A stretch of DNA of 64,000 bases from assembly GCF_002217795.2 (NCBI RefSeq), contig NZ_AP018823.1, forward strand, positions 4,526,001 through 4,590,000, in the 5' to 3' direction. The notes below the pieces were generated by a model. That model searched no databases, had not been told where the DNA came from, and saw only the letters and a list, made by a program, of their open reading frames with translations. Shown piece after piece: positions 36,352-45,239 of this stretch. The DNA is from Aquitalea magnusonii. GTDB taxonomy: Bacteria; Pseudomonadota; Gammaproteobacteria; Burkholderiales; Chromobacteriaceae. The translations under genes and the position numbers were made by a program. Each line of letters begins with the position of its first letter. Position 1 is the stretch's first letter.

Positions 36352-37167
36352 CTAGCGATGCCGCTGCAGCGGGCGCCAACGGGCCGACTGAAACTGTTGA
36401 CTGAAATCCGGCAGCGCGGCGGTCTGCTTATCCGGCCCCAGGTATTTCTGCTGCAACTGCGCTACAAACCCGCTGTGTTCCAGCCCGCGCAGCGCATTTT
36501 GCAGCCGGGTGATGGTGCTGGCGGCCGTCTGCCGGTTCAGCGCAAACCAGTACTGCTCCTGGCCATCCAGCAGCGCAACCGGCCTGATCTGCTGGCTGCT
36601 GATGCCCGCCTGCTGCAGTTGCCAGTACATGGCCCAGTCCAGCATGGCAATCATGTCCACCCTGCCCAGCCGCAGCTTGGCCAGATTGCTGGCATCATCC
36701 GGTGCGTTGTCTTGTTCGATGCCCGGCCTTAAACCCAGTTGCTGCAACTGTGTTTGTGAGGCCGAGCCACGCACGGCACCAATACGCCATTGCTGCAATT
36801 GTCCTGGCGTTGTCAACTGAATGTCATTACGCACGGCCAGCCGGTACAGATAAACCCGCCGCTTGCCAATGGGCCCAAGCCAGCGGAACTGCTGTTCCCG
36901 TTCCGGCGTGCGTACCGTGCTGTACAGCACGCTATCCGGCGTGTTTAGCACCGTGACATAGGCGCGTGGCCAGGGAAGCAGCTGCTGGCGGAGCGTCAGG
37001 CCCGCCTTGCCTGCCATGGTGGTCAGCAGCTCGCTGGCATAGCCCCTGATCTGCCCGTCTTGCTGGTAGGTCAGCGGCGGCACATGTTCGGTATAGGCGG
37101 TCAGTCCGGCGGCATGGGCGGGGAGTGACAACAGCAGGGCCAAGCGGAAAGACAGGCGTAGATGCAT
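36352..37167 (-). CDS. Periplasmic solute-binding protein (family 3, transporter substrate-binding domain)
   Basis: 271-aa exported protein beginning MHLRLSFRLALLLSLPAHAA (signal peptide). The mature part follows the family-3 binding-protein pattern: LTAYTEHVPPLTYQQDGQIRGYASELLTTMAGKAGL, RTPEREQQFRWLGPIGKRRVYLYRLA, WRIGAVRGSASQTQLQQLG, KLRLGRVDMIAMLDWAMYWQLQQ and WFALNRQTAASTITRLQNAL. Stand-alone proteins of this type in Neisseriales often have no transporter next to them, and this one has none. The ATG at 37167 is chosen because the longer frame would extend into the uvrD promoter and has no signal peptide at its start. Ligand unknown. Confidence 0.78.
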   Translation of the reverse strand: MHLRLSFRLALLLSLPAHAAGLTAYTEHVPPLTYQQDGQIRGYASELLTTMAGKAGLTLRQQLLPWPRAYVTVLNTPDSVLYSTVRTPEREQQFRWLGPIGKRRVYLYRLAVRNDIQLTTPGQLQQWRIGAVRGSASQTQLQQLGLRPGIEQDNAPDDASNLAKLRLGRVDMIAMLDWAMYWQLQQAGISSQQIRPVALLDGQEQYWFALNRQTAASTITRLQNALRGLEHSGFVAQLQQKYLGPDKQTAALPDFSQQFQSARWRPLQRHR

Positions 37168-37329
37168 GGTGGCAGTGGGAGATGGTTTCAGCGAAATTAA
37201 CCCCTGGCCGACACCGCAGGCAAGCACAGCGACCGCAGCCGCCTGTGGCCTGTCGCATACCTGGCCACGGTATGCCGGCCAGCTGGTGTAAAATGCGTCC
37301 ATCAACCACGCCCAGAAGAAATACCTGTC

Positions 37330-39483
37330 ATGAGTGAGCTTTTAGCCGGATTGAATAATGAACAGCTGCGTGCCGTCACCTGGCCGGCCAAAAGTGCGCT
37401 GGTACTGGCAGGCGCGGGCAGTGGCAAGACACGGGTACTGACCACCCGCATTGCCTGGCTGATTGCCACCGGTCAGGTCAATCCCTCCGGCATTCTGGCC
37501 GTCACCTTTACCAACAAGGCGGCGCGGGAAATGCATACCCGGCTGGGTGCCATGGTGCCGGTGAATGTGCGCACCATGTGGATTGGCACTTTCCACGGCC
37601 TGTGCAACCGCTTCTTGCGTGCCCACTACCGCGATGCCGGCCTGCCGCAGGCGTTCCAGATTCTGGATTCCGCCGACCAGCAAGCCGCCATCAAACGCCT
37701 GCTCAAAAGCCTGGAGCTGTCGGACGAGAAATATCCGCCGCGTGCGGTGCAAAGCTTCATCAACGGCAACAAGGAAGCCGGGCTGCGGGCCGACCGTCTG
37801 CCACCCGCCTTGAATCCCTACGAAGCCAAGCTGGTGGAATTGTATGCCGCCTACGATGCCCAGTGCCGCCGCGAAGGCGTGGTGGATTTTGCCGAGCTGC
37901 TGCTGCGCAGTTACGAACTGCTACAAGCCAATGCCGCCTTGCGCGCCCATTATCAGGGCCGCTTCCGCCATATCCTGGTGGACGAGTTCCAGGATACCAA
38001 CCGCCTGCAATACGCCTGGCTCAAGCTGTTGTCCGGCGAGCACAACGTGCTGTTTGCCGTGGGCGATGACGACCAGTCCATCTACGCCTTCCGCGGTGCC
38101 GAAGTGGGCAATATGCGCGCCTTGCTGAGCGACTTCCAGGTGGCCGAGCCGGTGCGGCTGGAGCAGAACTACCGCTCGGTGGGCACCATCCTCAATGCCG
38201 CTAATGCCCTGATCGAGCGCAACGATGGCCGCCTGGGCAAGAATCTGTGGACCGACGCGGGCGAGGGCGAGCAGATCCGCCTGTACGAAGCCTACTCCGA
38301 TGGCGATGAAGCCCAGTTCATCATCGACGAGGTGAAGAACCTGCAGCGCGAGGGCATGAATCTGTCCGACATGGCCATCCTGTATCGTTCCAACGCGCAG
38401 TCTCGGGTGCTGGAACATGTATTGGTGAATGCCCAGTTGCCTTACCGCATTTATGGCGGCCTGCGCTTTTTCGAGCGCCAGGAAGTCAAGCATGCGCTGG
38501 CCTATCTGCGCCTGGTCAGCAACCCGGATGACGACAACGCCCTGTTGCGTGTCATCAATGTGCCGGCGCGCGGCATCGGTGCCCGCACCGTGGAAAACCT
38601 GCAAGCCATCAGCCGTGAGCAGGGCGTCACCCTGTGGCAGGCCTGCTGCGCCGCCGGCGGTGGCCGTACCGCCGCCAAGCTGGGCGAGTTTGTGCTGCTG
38701 ATCGAAGCCCTGCGCAACAAGAGCAGTGCCATGACGCTGGCGGAAACCGTCAGCCTGATCATCGACCACTCCGGCCTGCGCGCCATGTACGAGCAGGACA
38801 AGAAAGAAGGCGAAGAACGACTGGCCAACCTGGACGAACTGGTGAGCGCCGCAGCCGGTTTCTTCCCGGATCAGCCAGAGCTGGCCATTGTCGAATTCCT
38901 CAGTGCGGCCAGTCTGGAAGCGGGCGAGCATCAGGCCGAAGCCGGCGAGGACGCGCTGCAACTGATGACGGTGCATGCCGCCAAGGGCCTGGAGTTCGAC
39001 GCGGTGTTTGTCTCCGGTCTGGAAGAAGGACTGTTCCCGCACGAAAACAGCATGAACGACAGCAAGGGCCTGGAGGAAGAGCGTCGCCTGATGTACGTGG
39101 CCGTCACCCGCGCCCGCAAGCGCTTGTACCTGAGCTGCGCGCAGAGCCGCATGCTGCACGGCCAGAGCCGCTATCCCATCCGTTCGCGCTTTGTCGAGGA
39201 AATTCCCGCCGAGCTGGTTCGGGTACTGTCTGCTACAGTGAAACCTGTACCGCAGGCAAGTCCACGCCGCGCACCCTGGCTGGAGGAAGCCAGCGCGCCG
39301 GCCAGCACCATGTCGCTGCAGGGCTTTCGTATTGGTCAGGGCGTCAGTCATGCCAAATTCGGCGCTGGCGTGGTGATTAATGCCGAGGGCAGTGGCAATG
39401 ATGTGCGCCTGCAAATCAATTTTGCCGAACACGGGTTGAAGTGGCTGGATTTGCGTTATGCCAAACTGACCGCCGAACAATGA
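37330..39483 (+). CDS. uvrD: DNA helicase II (UvrD)
   Basis: 717-aa superfamily 1 3'-5' helicase for nucleotide-excision and mismatch repair. Motif I (Walker A) LAGAGSGKT at residues 27-34; Ia VTFTNKAAREMHTRLG; II ILVDEFQDTNRLQYAWLKLL; III VGDDDQSIYAFRGAEVGNM; IV VRLEQNYRSVGTILNAAN; V LMTVHAAKGLEFDAVFVSGLEEGLFPHENS; VI LMYVAVTRARKRLYLSCA. The C-terminal tudor-like tail RIGQGVSHAKFGAGVVINAEG matches UvrD rather than Rep. Slightly shorter than the E. coli protein, normal for betaproteobacteria. Confidence 0.95.
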   Translation: MSELLAGLNNEQLRAVTWPAKSALVLAGAGSGKTRVLTTRIAWLIATGQVNPSGILAVTFTNKAAREMHTRLGAMVPVNVRTMWIGTFHGLCNRFLRAHYRDAGLPQAFQILDSADQQAAIKRLLKSLELSDEKYPPRAVQSFINGNKEAGLRADRLPPALNPYEAKLVELYAAYDAQCRREGVVDFAELLLRSYELLQANAALRAHYQGRFRHILVDEFQDTNRLQYAWLKLLSGEHNVLFAVGDDDQSIYAFRGAEVGNMRALLSDFQVAEPVRLEQNYRSVGTILNAANALIERNDGRLGKNLWTDAGEGEQIRLYEAYSDGDEAQFIIDEVKNLQREGMNLSDMAILYRSNAQSRVLEHVLVNAQLPYRIYGGLRFFERQEVKHALAYLRLVSNPDDDNALLRVINVPARGIGARTVENLQAISREQGVTLWQACCAAGGGRTAAKLGEFVLLIEALRNKSSAMTLAETVSLIIDHSGLRAMYEQDKKEGEERLANLDELVSAAAGFFPDQPELAIVEFLSAASLEAGEHQAEAGEDALQLMTVHAAKGLEFDAVFVSGLEEGLFPHENSMNDSKGLEEERRLMYVAVTRARKRLYLSCAQSRMLHGQSRYPIRSRFVEEIPAELVRVLSATVKPVPQASPRRAPWLEEASAPASTMSLQGFRIGQGVSHAKFGAGVVINAEGSGNDVRLQINFAEHGLKWLDLRYAKLTAEQ

Positions 39484-39514
39484 CATTCCAGCCAGGCTGG
39501 TCGATGATGACGCC

Positions 39515-41227
39515 ATGAGTGACAAGCTACCTTCCACCACCTACCAGAGCCTGACTGCCGGGCAGGGCAGTGCCGAGTCAAGCCGGCGTCCCTACGAGGA
39601 CCCATACTCCAGCCGGCTGTTCCTGATCATCGACAGCCTGCCGGAGATGCAGCGCGCGCTGGCCATGACCCTGGCCTCCTTCGGCGCTGACAAGGTTGAG
39701 TACGCCAGCAAGGCCGGCGATGCACTGGCCAAGATGGCCAAGTTCGAATTCGACGTGGTGCTGTGCGACTACGACCTGGGGAATGGCTACGACGGCCTCT
39801 ATCTGTTTGAGGAGGTCAAGGAACGCAATCTGATCAAGCAGTCCTGCGTGTTCATGATTGTCACCGGCGAGCGGCGGGCGCAACGGGTAATCTCCGCTGC
39901 CGAGCTGGCACCGGATGACTACCTGCTCAAGCCCTTCACCGGCGAGGTGCTCAGTCAGCGGCTGGAAAAAGCCATGCGGCGACGCGAGGCCTTCCGCATG
40001 GTGGATGAAGCCATCATGCGGCACGAATACCTGGCTGCCATTGATGCCTGTAGCCGCAAGATCAGCCAGCGTGGCGAGTTTACGCTGGACTTCATGAAGC
40101 TCAAGGGCAGCCTGGCCCAGAAAATCGGCGACTTCGACACCGCGCGCAATCTCTACATGGAAGTGCTGCGCCTCAAGCCGCTGGCCTGGGCCAAGCTGGG
40201 TCTGGCCAAGTCGCTCACCGGCCTGAAAGCCTACGACGAAGCCAAGCTGCTGTTTGAAGAAGTGCTGGCCGATAATGAAAGAGTGATGGAAGCCTATGAC
40301 TGGCTGGCCAAGCTGCACCGCATCCATCACGACCTGCCCGGCGCACAAAGCACCCTGGAAAAGGCCACCACCCTGTCGCCGGTGGTGCTGCGCCGGCAAA
40401 AACAACTGGCCGAAGTGGCCATGCTCAACAAGGACCTGGAAACCGCCGAGGCGGCCAGCGAAGAAACCCTCAATATCGCCAAATACACCTGGCACCGCAG
40501 CCCCACCCATTACGCCATGCTGGCGCGGGTGCAGATGGCACGGGGGGAAACCGGCACGGCGGCCCGCACGCTGGGCAATCTGCGCCGTGACTACCGCTAC
40601 AACGAAGCCGGCGAATGGATGTGCAGCGTGATTGACAGCCAGTTGCAGACCAAGCTGGGCAACCGCGACAAGGCACGCGCCCTGCTGGCCGAGGCCGAGG
40701 CCGCCTACCAGAAGCTGGGCAGCAATCTGCCGGCCGAGGCGCAAATGGAATTTGCCCGTGCCTGCTATGCCCAGGGCAAACAGGACACCGGCAATGCCGC
40801 CATGCGCGATCTGGTGCGCAACAATCACGACAACGAAGAGTTGCTCTCCACCATTGGCGGCCTGTTCGAGGAAGTGGGGCTGGGCGACATGGGGCGTCAA
40901 CTGATTGCCGAAAACGTGCAGTCGGTGCTGGAACTCAACAACCAGGCGGTACGCGAGGCGCAAGCCGGCCGCTTTGAGCAGGCCATCGATCGCTTTGTCA
41001 AAGCCCATGAGGAAATGCCGCACAATGTGCAGGTGATGCTTAACCTGGCCAACGCCACCATGGCCTATGTGCATGGCAATGGCTGGCACGAAAGCCATAT
41101 GCGCCGCGCCTACGACATGCTGGTGCAAGTGCGTGAACTGGCCCCCACCAACAACAAGTTCCAGAAGATTCTCAAGGCTTGGCGACAACTGGTAGAGAAA
41201 CTGGGCAAGCCGCAATGGGTGCTTTGA
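39515..41227 (+). CDS. Response regulator receiver protein with TPR repeats
   Basis: 570-aa protein. Receiver domain about 32-155: LFLIIDSLPEMQRALAMTL, phosphoacceptor Asp in FDVVLCDYDLGNG, switch Thr in FMIVTGE, conserved Lys in DYLLKPFTGEV. From about 165 to 560 it is helical with TPR-type pairs: LAQKIGDFDTARNLYMEVLRLKPLAWAKLGLAKSL, LTGLKAYDEAKLLFEEVLADNERVMEAYDWLAKL, QAVREAQAGRFEQAIDRFVKAHEEMPHN. No DNA-binding or enzymatic output, so it probably acts by protein-protein contact like VieB/CheY-TPR regulators. The next regulator gene overlaps its end by 13 bp, arguing for a joint pathway; no histidine kinase is adjacent. Confidence 0.88.
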   Translation: MSDKLPSTTYQSLTAGQGSAESSRRPYEDPYSSRLFLIIDSLPEMQRALAMTLASFGADKVEYASKAGDALAKMAKFEFDVVLCDYDLGNGYDGLYLFEEVKERNLIKQSCVFMIVTGERRAQRVISAAELAPDDYLLKPFTGEVLSQRLEKAMRRREAFRMVDEAIMRHEYLAAIDACSRKISQRGEFTLDFMKLKGSLAQKIGDFDTARNLYMEVLRLKPLAWAKLGLAKSLTGLKAYDEAKLLFEEVLADNERVMEAYDWLAKLHRIHHDLPGAQSTLEKATTLSPVVLRRQKQLAEVAMLNKDLETAEAASEETLNIAKYTWHRSPTHYAMLARVQMARGETGTAARTLGNLRRDYRYNEAGEWMCSVIDSQLQTKLGNRDKARALLAEAEAAYQKLGSNLPAEAQMEFARACYAQGKQDTGNAAMRDLVRNNHDNEELLSTIGGLFEEVGLGDMGRQLIAENVQSVLELNNQAVREAQAGRFEQAIDRFVKAHEEMPHNVQVMLNLANATMAYVHGNGWHESHMRRAYDMLVQVRELAPTNNKFQKILKAWRQLVEKLGKPQWVL

Positions 41228-41949
41228 ACGGCCTGCGTGTACTGGTGGTGGATGATGAACCGCTGGCACGCGAACGCATGGTGGGGCAGGTGGCACAATG
41301 TGGTGCCACCACGGTGGCGGCGCTGGCGGATGCCAAAGCAGCCAGCCAGTGGCTGGCGCGCCAGATGGTGGACGTGCTGTTACTGGATATTTCCATGCCC
41401 GGCATCAGTGGAGTCGAACTGGCGCGCAGGCTGCGCCAGTTGCCGTTGGCACCGCAACTGGTGTTCACCACCGCGCATGAACAATACGCCGTGGACGCAT
41501 TCGAACTGGATGCGGCTGATTATCTGCTCAAGCCGGTCAGGCTGGAGCGCTTGCGCCAGGCGCTGGAGAAGGCCGCGCTGCGCTGTGGCAAGCGCCCTGT
41601 CATCGAAGCCCATTTCACGGTGCGACATCGTGACCGTTTGCTCAACATTCCTTTTTCCGCCGTGCGCTATCTGAAAGCCGAGCAAAAATACATCAGTCTG
41701 GTGACGGCGGATGATGAATACCTGCTGGATGATTCACTGGTGGCGCTGGAGCAGCGACTGGACGACAGCGTGCTGCGCATTCACCGCAACTGCCTGGTGA
41801 TGCGTCATGCGCTGCAGGCGCTTTTGCGGCTGGGAGAGGGGGCGGATGAGCAGTGGGGCGTCAGCCTGCGCGACATTGCCCAGCCACTGTTGGTCAGCCG
41901 CCGCCAATTGCCTGCCATCCGTGCTGCATTGCGTCAAAATAGCAGCTAG
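41215..41949 (+). CDS. LytTR-family response regulator
   Basis: 244-aa DNA-binding regulator of the LytR/AlgR class. Receiver domain (about 6-120): LRVLVVDDEPLARERM, Asp in VDVLLLDISMPGISGVELA, DAADYLLKPVRLERL. LytTR DNA-binding domain (about 140-240): VRHRDRLLNIPFSAVRYLKAEQKYISLVTADDEYLLDDSLVALEQRL and VLRIHRNCLVM. Start ATG 41215 lies inside the end of the upstream gene (13-bp overlap); an in-frame upstream TTG at 41179 is less likely. Partner kinase not in the window. Confidence 0.88.
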   Translation: MGALNGLRVLVVDDEPLARERMVGQVAQCGATTVAALADAKAASQWLARQMVDVLLLDISMPGISGVELARRLRQLPLAPQLVFTTAHEQYAVDAFELDAADYLLKPVRLERLRQALEKAALRCGKRPVIEAHFTVRHRDRLLNIPFSAVRYLKAEQKYISLVTADDEYLLDDSLVALEQRLDDSVLRIHRNCLVMRHALQALLRLGEGADEQWGVSLRDIAQPLLVSRRQLPAIRAALRQNSS

Positions 41950-41998
41950 TTTATACAGCTAGCGCCAGGGCTTTGTAGTAAGGACAAATGCGACTAGG

Positions 41999-42004
41999 TA
42001 TAAT
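41999..42004 (+). promoter_or_regulatory. Candidate -10 element upstream of the diguanylate cyclase gene
   Basis: TATAAT, a perfect consensus -10, in the AT-rich 148-bp gap before the GGDEF gene; no good -35 at 16-18 bp was found, so it may need an activator. Confidence 0.4.
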
Positions 42005-42097
42005 TACTTATATTTTCGACTGTGGCAGAATTCCTTGGGCTAGCAGGTCGCCCTTTCTATAGAATCGCCTTTTCTCCCTTCTGCCCTCCCTTGCTCC

Positions 42098-43608
42098 ATG
42101 CGGATAAAACTGGCCACTCTGGCATGTGTACTGCTTTGGCTGCTGCTGAGCGCGCTGATTTCCATGGCTTTTCTCAGCCGTGCCGTCATCAGTGCCGAGC
42201 AGGAGTTCGACATGCTGGGCGTGCGCCTGTCCGAGCAGCTCAACCAGAAGCTGCTGGTCAACGCAACCATTCTGGACAGCTATGCCGCCTTCACCATGCT
42301 CGATCACCAGCAAGCCGGCGAGCAGGAGCAGGTATTCGTGCGCCAGATGGCCGAGCGCTATCCACAACTGGTGTCGCTGGAGCGCATTCAGCGCGTCCGC
42401 CATCAGGATCTGCCAGGCTGGACACAGCAGATGCAGGCGCAATGGGGCAGTGATTTCAAGCTGCATGCCTACCAACTGCCTCAGCAGTCGGTGATCTATC
42501 CCTTGCCGCTAAGCGCGGAGTATTACCCGGTGGTGTCCATCCTGCCGCTGAATCAGGCGGTACGTCCGCTGCTGGGCACCGATATCTCGCATGATCTGCG
42601 TTTGCAGGCAGCCTTGCAGGATGCGCGCCGTTTTGGCCGTGCCGCCATGTCGGCGTCCTTCATCCTGCGCGAGGGGTTTCGCGGTCATCTGCTGCTGCAG
42701 CCGGTCAACAGCAGCACACTCTTGCTGCGCGGCCAGCCGCCGGATCAGTTTGTCGCCCTGATGCTGCGCTCCGATTACCTGCGCCCGGACGATACCGCCC
42801 TGCCTGCCGGTCTGAGCCTGCAGATTCTGGCCAGAGGCCCACAGGCCGCCCGCTTGCCTGCCTATGTGGATATTGCCGGCACGCCGCATGGCTGGCTGGA
42901 AACCCTTGGCTTTCCGCAGCTGCAACTGGAACGCGCCGTGGGCAGTGAGTCGCAGCCGCTGACCCTGCGTCTGCACTGGCAATTGGGCTGGTACCTGCTT
43001 AGCGGCTTCGAGCGTGCCGTCATCCTGTGCCAGTCATTGCTGGTTTTATTGTTACTCGGTTTCGGGCTGCGCTTTTACTGGGGACTGTTGTCGCGGCAGG
43101 AGCGGCGCGAAAGCCATCTGTTTTATCTGGCCAATCACGACCGCCTCACCGGCCTGGCCAACCGCAACCTGTTTTATGACCGTCTGCAGCATGCCATCTC
43201 ACGCCTTAACCGCAGCGAGCGGCGCCTGGCGGTGCTGTTCCTGGACATGGATCGCTTCAAGCCGGTGAACGACAGCTATGGCCACGCCACCGGCGACAAG
43301 GTTTTGCAGCTGATTGCCGCGCGCATCCTGGCCATCATGCGCAATCAAGACACCGTGGCCCGGCTGGGGGGGATGAGTTCGTGCTGCTGATGGAGGATGT
43401 GGAGTCCAATCGCGAGGCAGACCGGGTTGTCGAACGACTGAAACACGCCATCCAGCAGCCCTATGAGGTAGATGGCCACAGCATCGAGCTGGGGGTCAGC
43501 ATCGGCGTGGCCTATTATCCGGAAGACGGCATGCTGATCGAAGAACTGCTGGACGTGGCCGACCGCAAGATGTACGGCGACAAGGCACCGGATATTCCGC
43601 GCGGCTAG
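42098..43608 (+). pseudogene. CHASE-GGDEF diguanylate cyclase, frameshifted inside the GGDEF motif
   Basis: Membrane diguanylate cyclase that would make cyclic-di-GMP. The first frame (42098-43390) encodes TM1 (LACVLLWLLLSALISMAFLSRAVI), a CHASE-like periplasmic domain (about 35-300), TM2 (AVILCQSLLVLLLLGFGLRFYW) and the GGDEF domain start (HDRLTGLANRNLFYDRLQHAI, FLDMDRFKPVNDSYGHATGDKVLQLIA, I-site RNQD). It then reads ARLGG and goes out of frame, ending MSSCC-stop. The rest continues one frame over (43381-43608): FVLLMEDVES... GVSIGVAYYPEDGM...ADRKMYGDK. CTG followed by seven G (43366-43372) should be eight to read LGGDEF. Restored length is about 503 aa. It may be a sequencing error, a real inactivation, or slippage-driven on/off switching. 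Confidence 0.9.
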
Positions 43609-43715
43609 CTGCTGCTGTGGTGTTTGTGCCGCCCGGCGGCCAAATATCCGGCAAGACCGTGGTCAGTGCCGGCGCTTATCGATTAGAATCCTGCGATCAT
43701 AGCCAGGGGAATACC

Positions 43716-43895
43716 ATGTACCAGTCCGATTTCACCAAATTCATGAGCGAATTTCTGGACAAGCATCCGGAAGTAGACCAGCAGCGCCGCGAACTGCGCC
43801 TCACCCTGTGGGACCGCAAGGTCAACCTGGACGACCAGCGCCGCTGGAAAGAGTCCCGCGTGCCGCAAAAGCCCTACGTCTACCAGCCGGAATAA
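43716..43895 (+). CDS. DUF3460 family small protein
   Basis: 59-aa protein: MYQSDFTKFMSEFLDKHPEVDQ, RRELRLTLWDRKVNLDDQRRWKESRVPQKPYVYQPE. This matches the short DUF3460 family of betaproteobacteria in length and in the LWD-x-K and AYVYQP-like C-terminal motif. AGGGGA lies 5 nt before the ATG; a longer upstream frame is discounted. Function unknown. Confidence 0.85.
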   Translation: MYQSDFTKFMSEFLDKHPEVDQQRRELRLTLWDRKVNLDDQRRWKESRVPQKPYVYQPE

Positions 43896-44013
43896 GCAGT
43901 CCCGGCCCGGCTTGCGCCGTGGCCATTCCCGAACGCCCCCTGTTGCCACCGATGGCCCACCCCGTCGGCCCGGCGCTGCCAGCGGGCGTTTTGTCATTTT
44001 CCCGAGAGTATCC

Positions 44014-44679
44014 ATGACCAGTCGTACCGTGCCGCTGGACGGCACCTTGCATGATTACCTGATGGCCATTGGCCTGACCGAGCACCCGGTAATGCGCGAA
44101 CTGCGCGAATTCACCGCCGGCCATCGCATGGCCAAGATGCAGATCGCGCCCGAACAAGGGCAGTTCATGGGCTGGCTGGTACAGCTGATGGGCGTGCGCC
44201 GCTATCTGGAAATCGGCGTGTTCACCGGTTACAGCACGCTGGCCGCGGCCTTGGCCATGCCGGAAGATGGCCAGATCGTCGCCTGCGATGTGAGTGATGA
44301 ATTTACCCGTATCGCCCGCGACTACTGGCAGCGCGCCGGGGTGGCCGCGCGCATCCGCCTGGAACTGCGACCAGCCTTGCAGACCTTGCAGCAGTTGCTG
44401 GCAGAGGGGCAGGCCGGTCAGTTCGATCTGGTGTTCATCGACGCGGACAAGCCGTCCTACCAGGACTATTTTGAAGCCTGCCTGCAACTGGTACGCCCCG
44501 GTGGCGTCATCGCCATCGACAACATCTTCCTGTCCGGCCGGGTGGTGTCGCCACGCCCGGAGGACCCGCCCGGTGTCCACCTGATGCATGCCTTCAATGC
44601 CCGCCTGCAGCAGGATGTGCGCATCCGCCATTGCGTACTGCCGATTGGTGACGGCCTGACACTGTGTACCCGGCTGTAG
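44014..44679 (+). CDS. SAM-dependent O-methyltransferase (class I, CCoAOMT-like)
   Basis: 221-aa enzyme of the bacterial caffeoyl-CoA/catechol O-methyltransferase-like family. AdoMet-binding motif YLEIGVFTGYSTLAAALAMPEDGQIVACDVSDEF (about 67-100), metal-binding Asp residues in DLVFIDADKPSYQDYFEACLQLVRPGGVIAIDNIFLSGRV, and C-terminal RIRHCVLPIGDGLTLCTRL. Normal length for the family. Start 44014 has GAGAG about 6 nt upstream. A terminator-like hairpin separates it from tolR, where tolQ would normally be expected. Substrate unknown. Confidence 0.88.
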   Translation: MTSRTVPLDGTLHDYLMAIGLTEHPVMRELREFTAGHRMAKMQIAPEQGQFMGWLVQLMGVRRYLEIGVFTGYSTLAAALAMPEDGQIVACDVSDEFTRIARDYWQRAGVAARIRLELRPALQTLQQLLAEGQAGQFDLVFIDADKPSYQDYFEACLQLVRPGGVIAIDNIFLSGRVVSPRPEDPPGVHLMHAFNARLQQDVRIRHCVLPIGDGLTLCTRL

Positions 44680-44727
44680 GCGCTCGTCTGATCCCTTGGC
44701 TTGATAAGAACTTTCTGATGTGGCAAC

Positions 44728-44745
44728 GGGTCAGACCCCTTTTTT
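44728..44745 (+). terminator. Short terminator between methyltransferase and tolR
   Basis: GGGT-CAG-ACCC mini-stem followed by C and six T residues. Weak stem but correct layout, 48 nt after the methyltransferase stop. Confidence 0.55.
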
Positions 44746-44822
44746 GTTAAGCAAGATGTTTGTCATCGGGCCTTTATGGCTGCGGTGCTATGATGGCAAG
44801 CCGAACTCAAGTCTGGACCTCC

Positions 44823-45236
44823 ATGCTCAACCGCCGCCCCCGCCGTCAAATGAACCAGATGAACGTGGTGCCTTACATCGACGTCATGCTGGTGTTGCTG
44901 GTCATTTTCATGGTGACTGCTCCCATGTTCACCCCCGGTGTCATCCAGGTTCCCAGCGTATCGCAGGCGGCGGCGCTGGATGTTCCACCGCTGGAAGTGG
45001 TGCTGGATGCCGGTGACAAGCTGCAAATCAAGGATGGCGACAAGGTGACGGCAGTGGAATCACGCAGCACCCTGGCGGCGCAGGTTGCCGCCATGCTGGC
45101 CGGTGCCGACCGGCCGGTGGCCATCTCGGCCGACAAAGACCTCAAGTACGCCGATGTGGTGTCCGTGGCGGACGATCTGCACAAGGCCGGCATCAAGCGC
45201 GTGGCCCTCACCGTCAAGCAACAGAATCACCAATAA
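44823..45236 (+). CDS. tolR: Tol-Pal system protein TolR
   Basis: 137-aa inner-membrane protein of the ExbD/TolR family. A short cytoplasmic N-terminus (RRPRRQMNQMNVVPYIDVM) leads into one membrane helix (VMLVLLVIFMVTAPMF) containing the proton-pathway Asp in PYIDVMLVLL. The periplasmic domain ends LKYADVVSVADDLHKAGIKRVALTVKQ. With TolQ it energises TolA for outer-membrane constriction at division. TolA follows after 3 bp. No tolQ or ybgC is upstream, which is unusual. The start at 44823 removes a non-conserved upstream extension. Confidence 0.9.
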   Translation: MLNRRPRRQMNQMNVVPYIDVMLVLLVIFMVTAPMFTPGVIQVPSVSQAAALDVPPLEVVLDAGDKLQIKDGDKVTAVESRSTLAAQVAAMLAGADRPVAISADKDLKYADVVSVADDLHKAGIKRVALTVKQQNHQ

Positions 45237-45239
45237 GGC

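Noticed and set aside
37921..41296. Long antisense frames opposite uvrD and the TPR regulator
   Set aside because: Shadows; the sense proteins show complete motif sets.
44680..44822. Remnant of tolQ before tolR
   Set aside because: No TolQ-like peptide seen in any frame of the gap.
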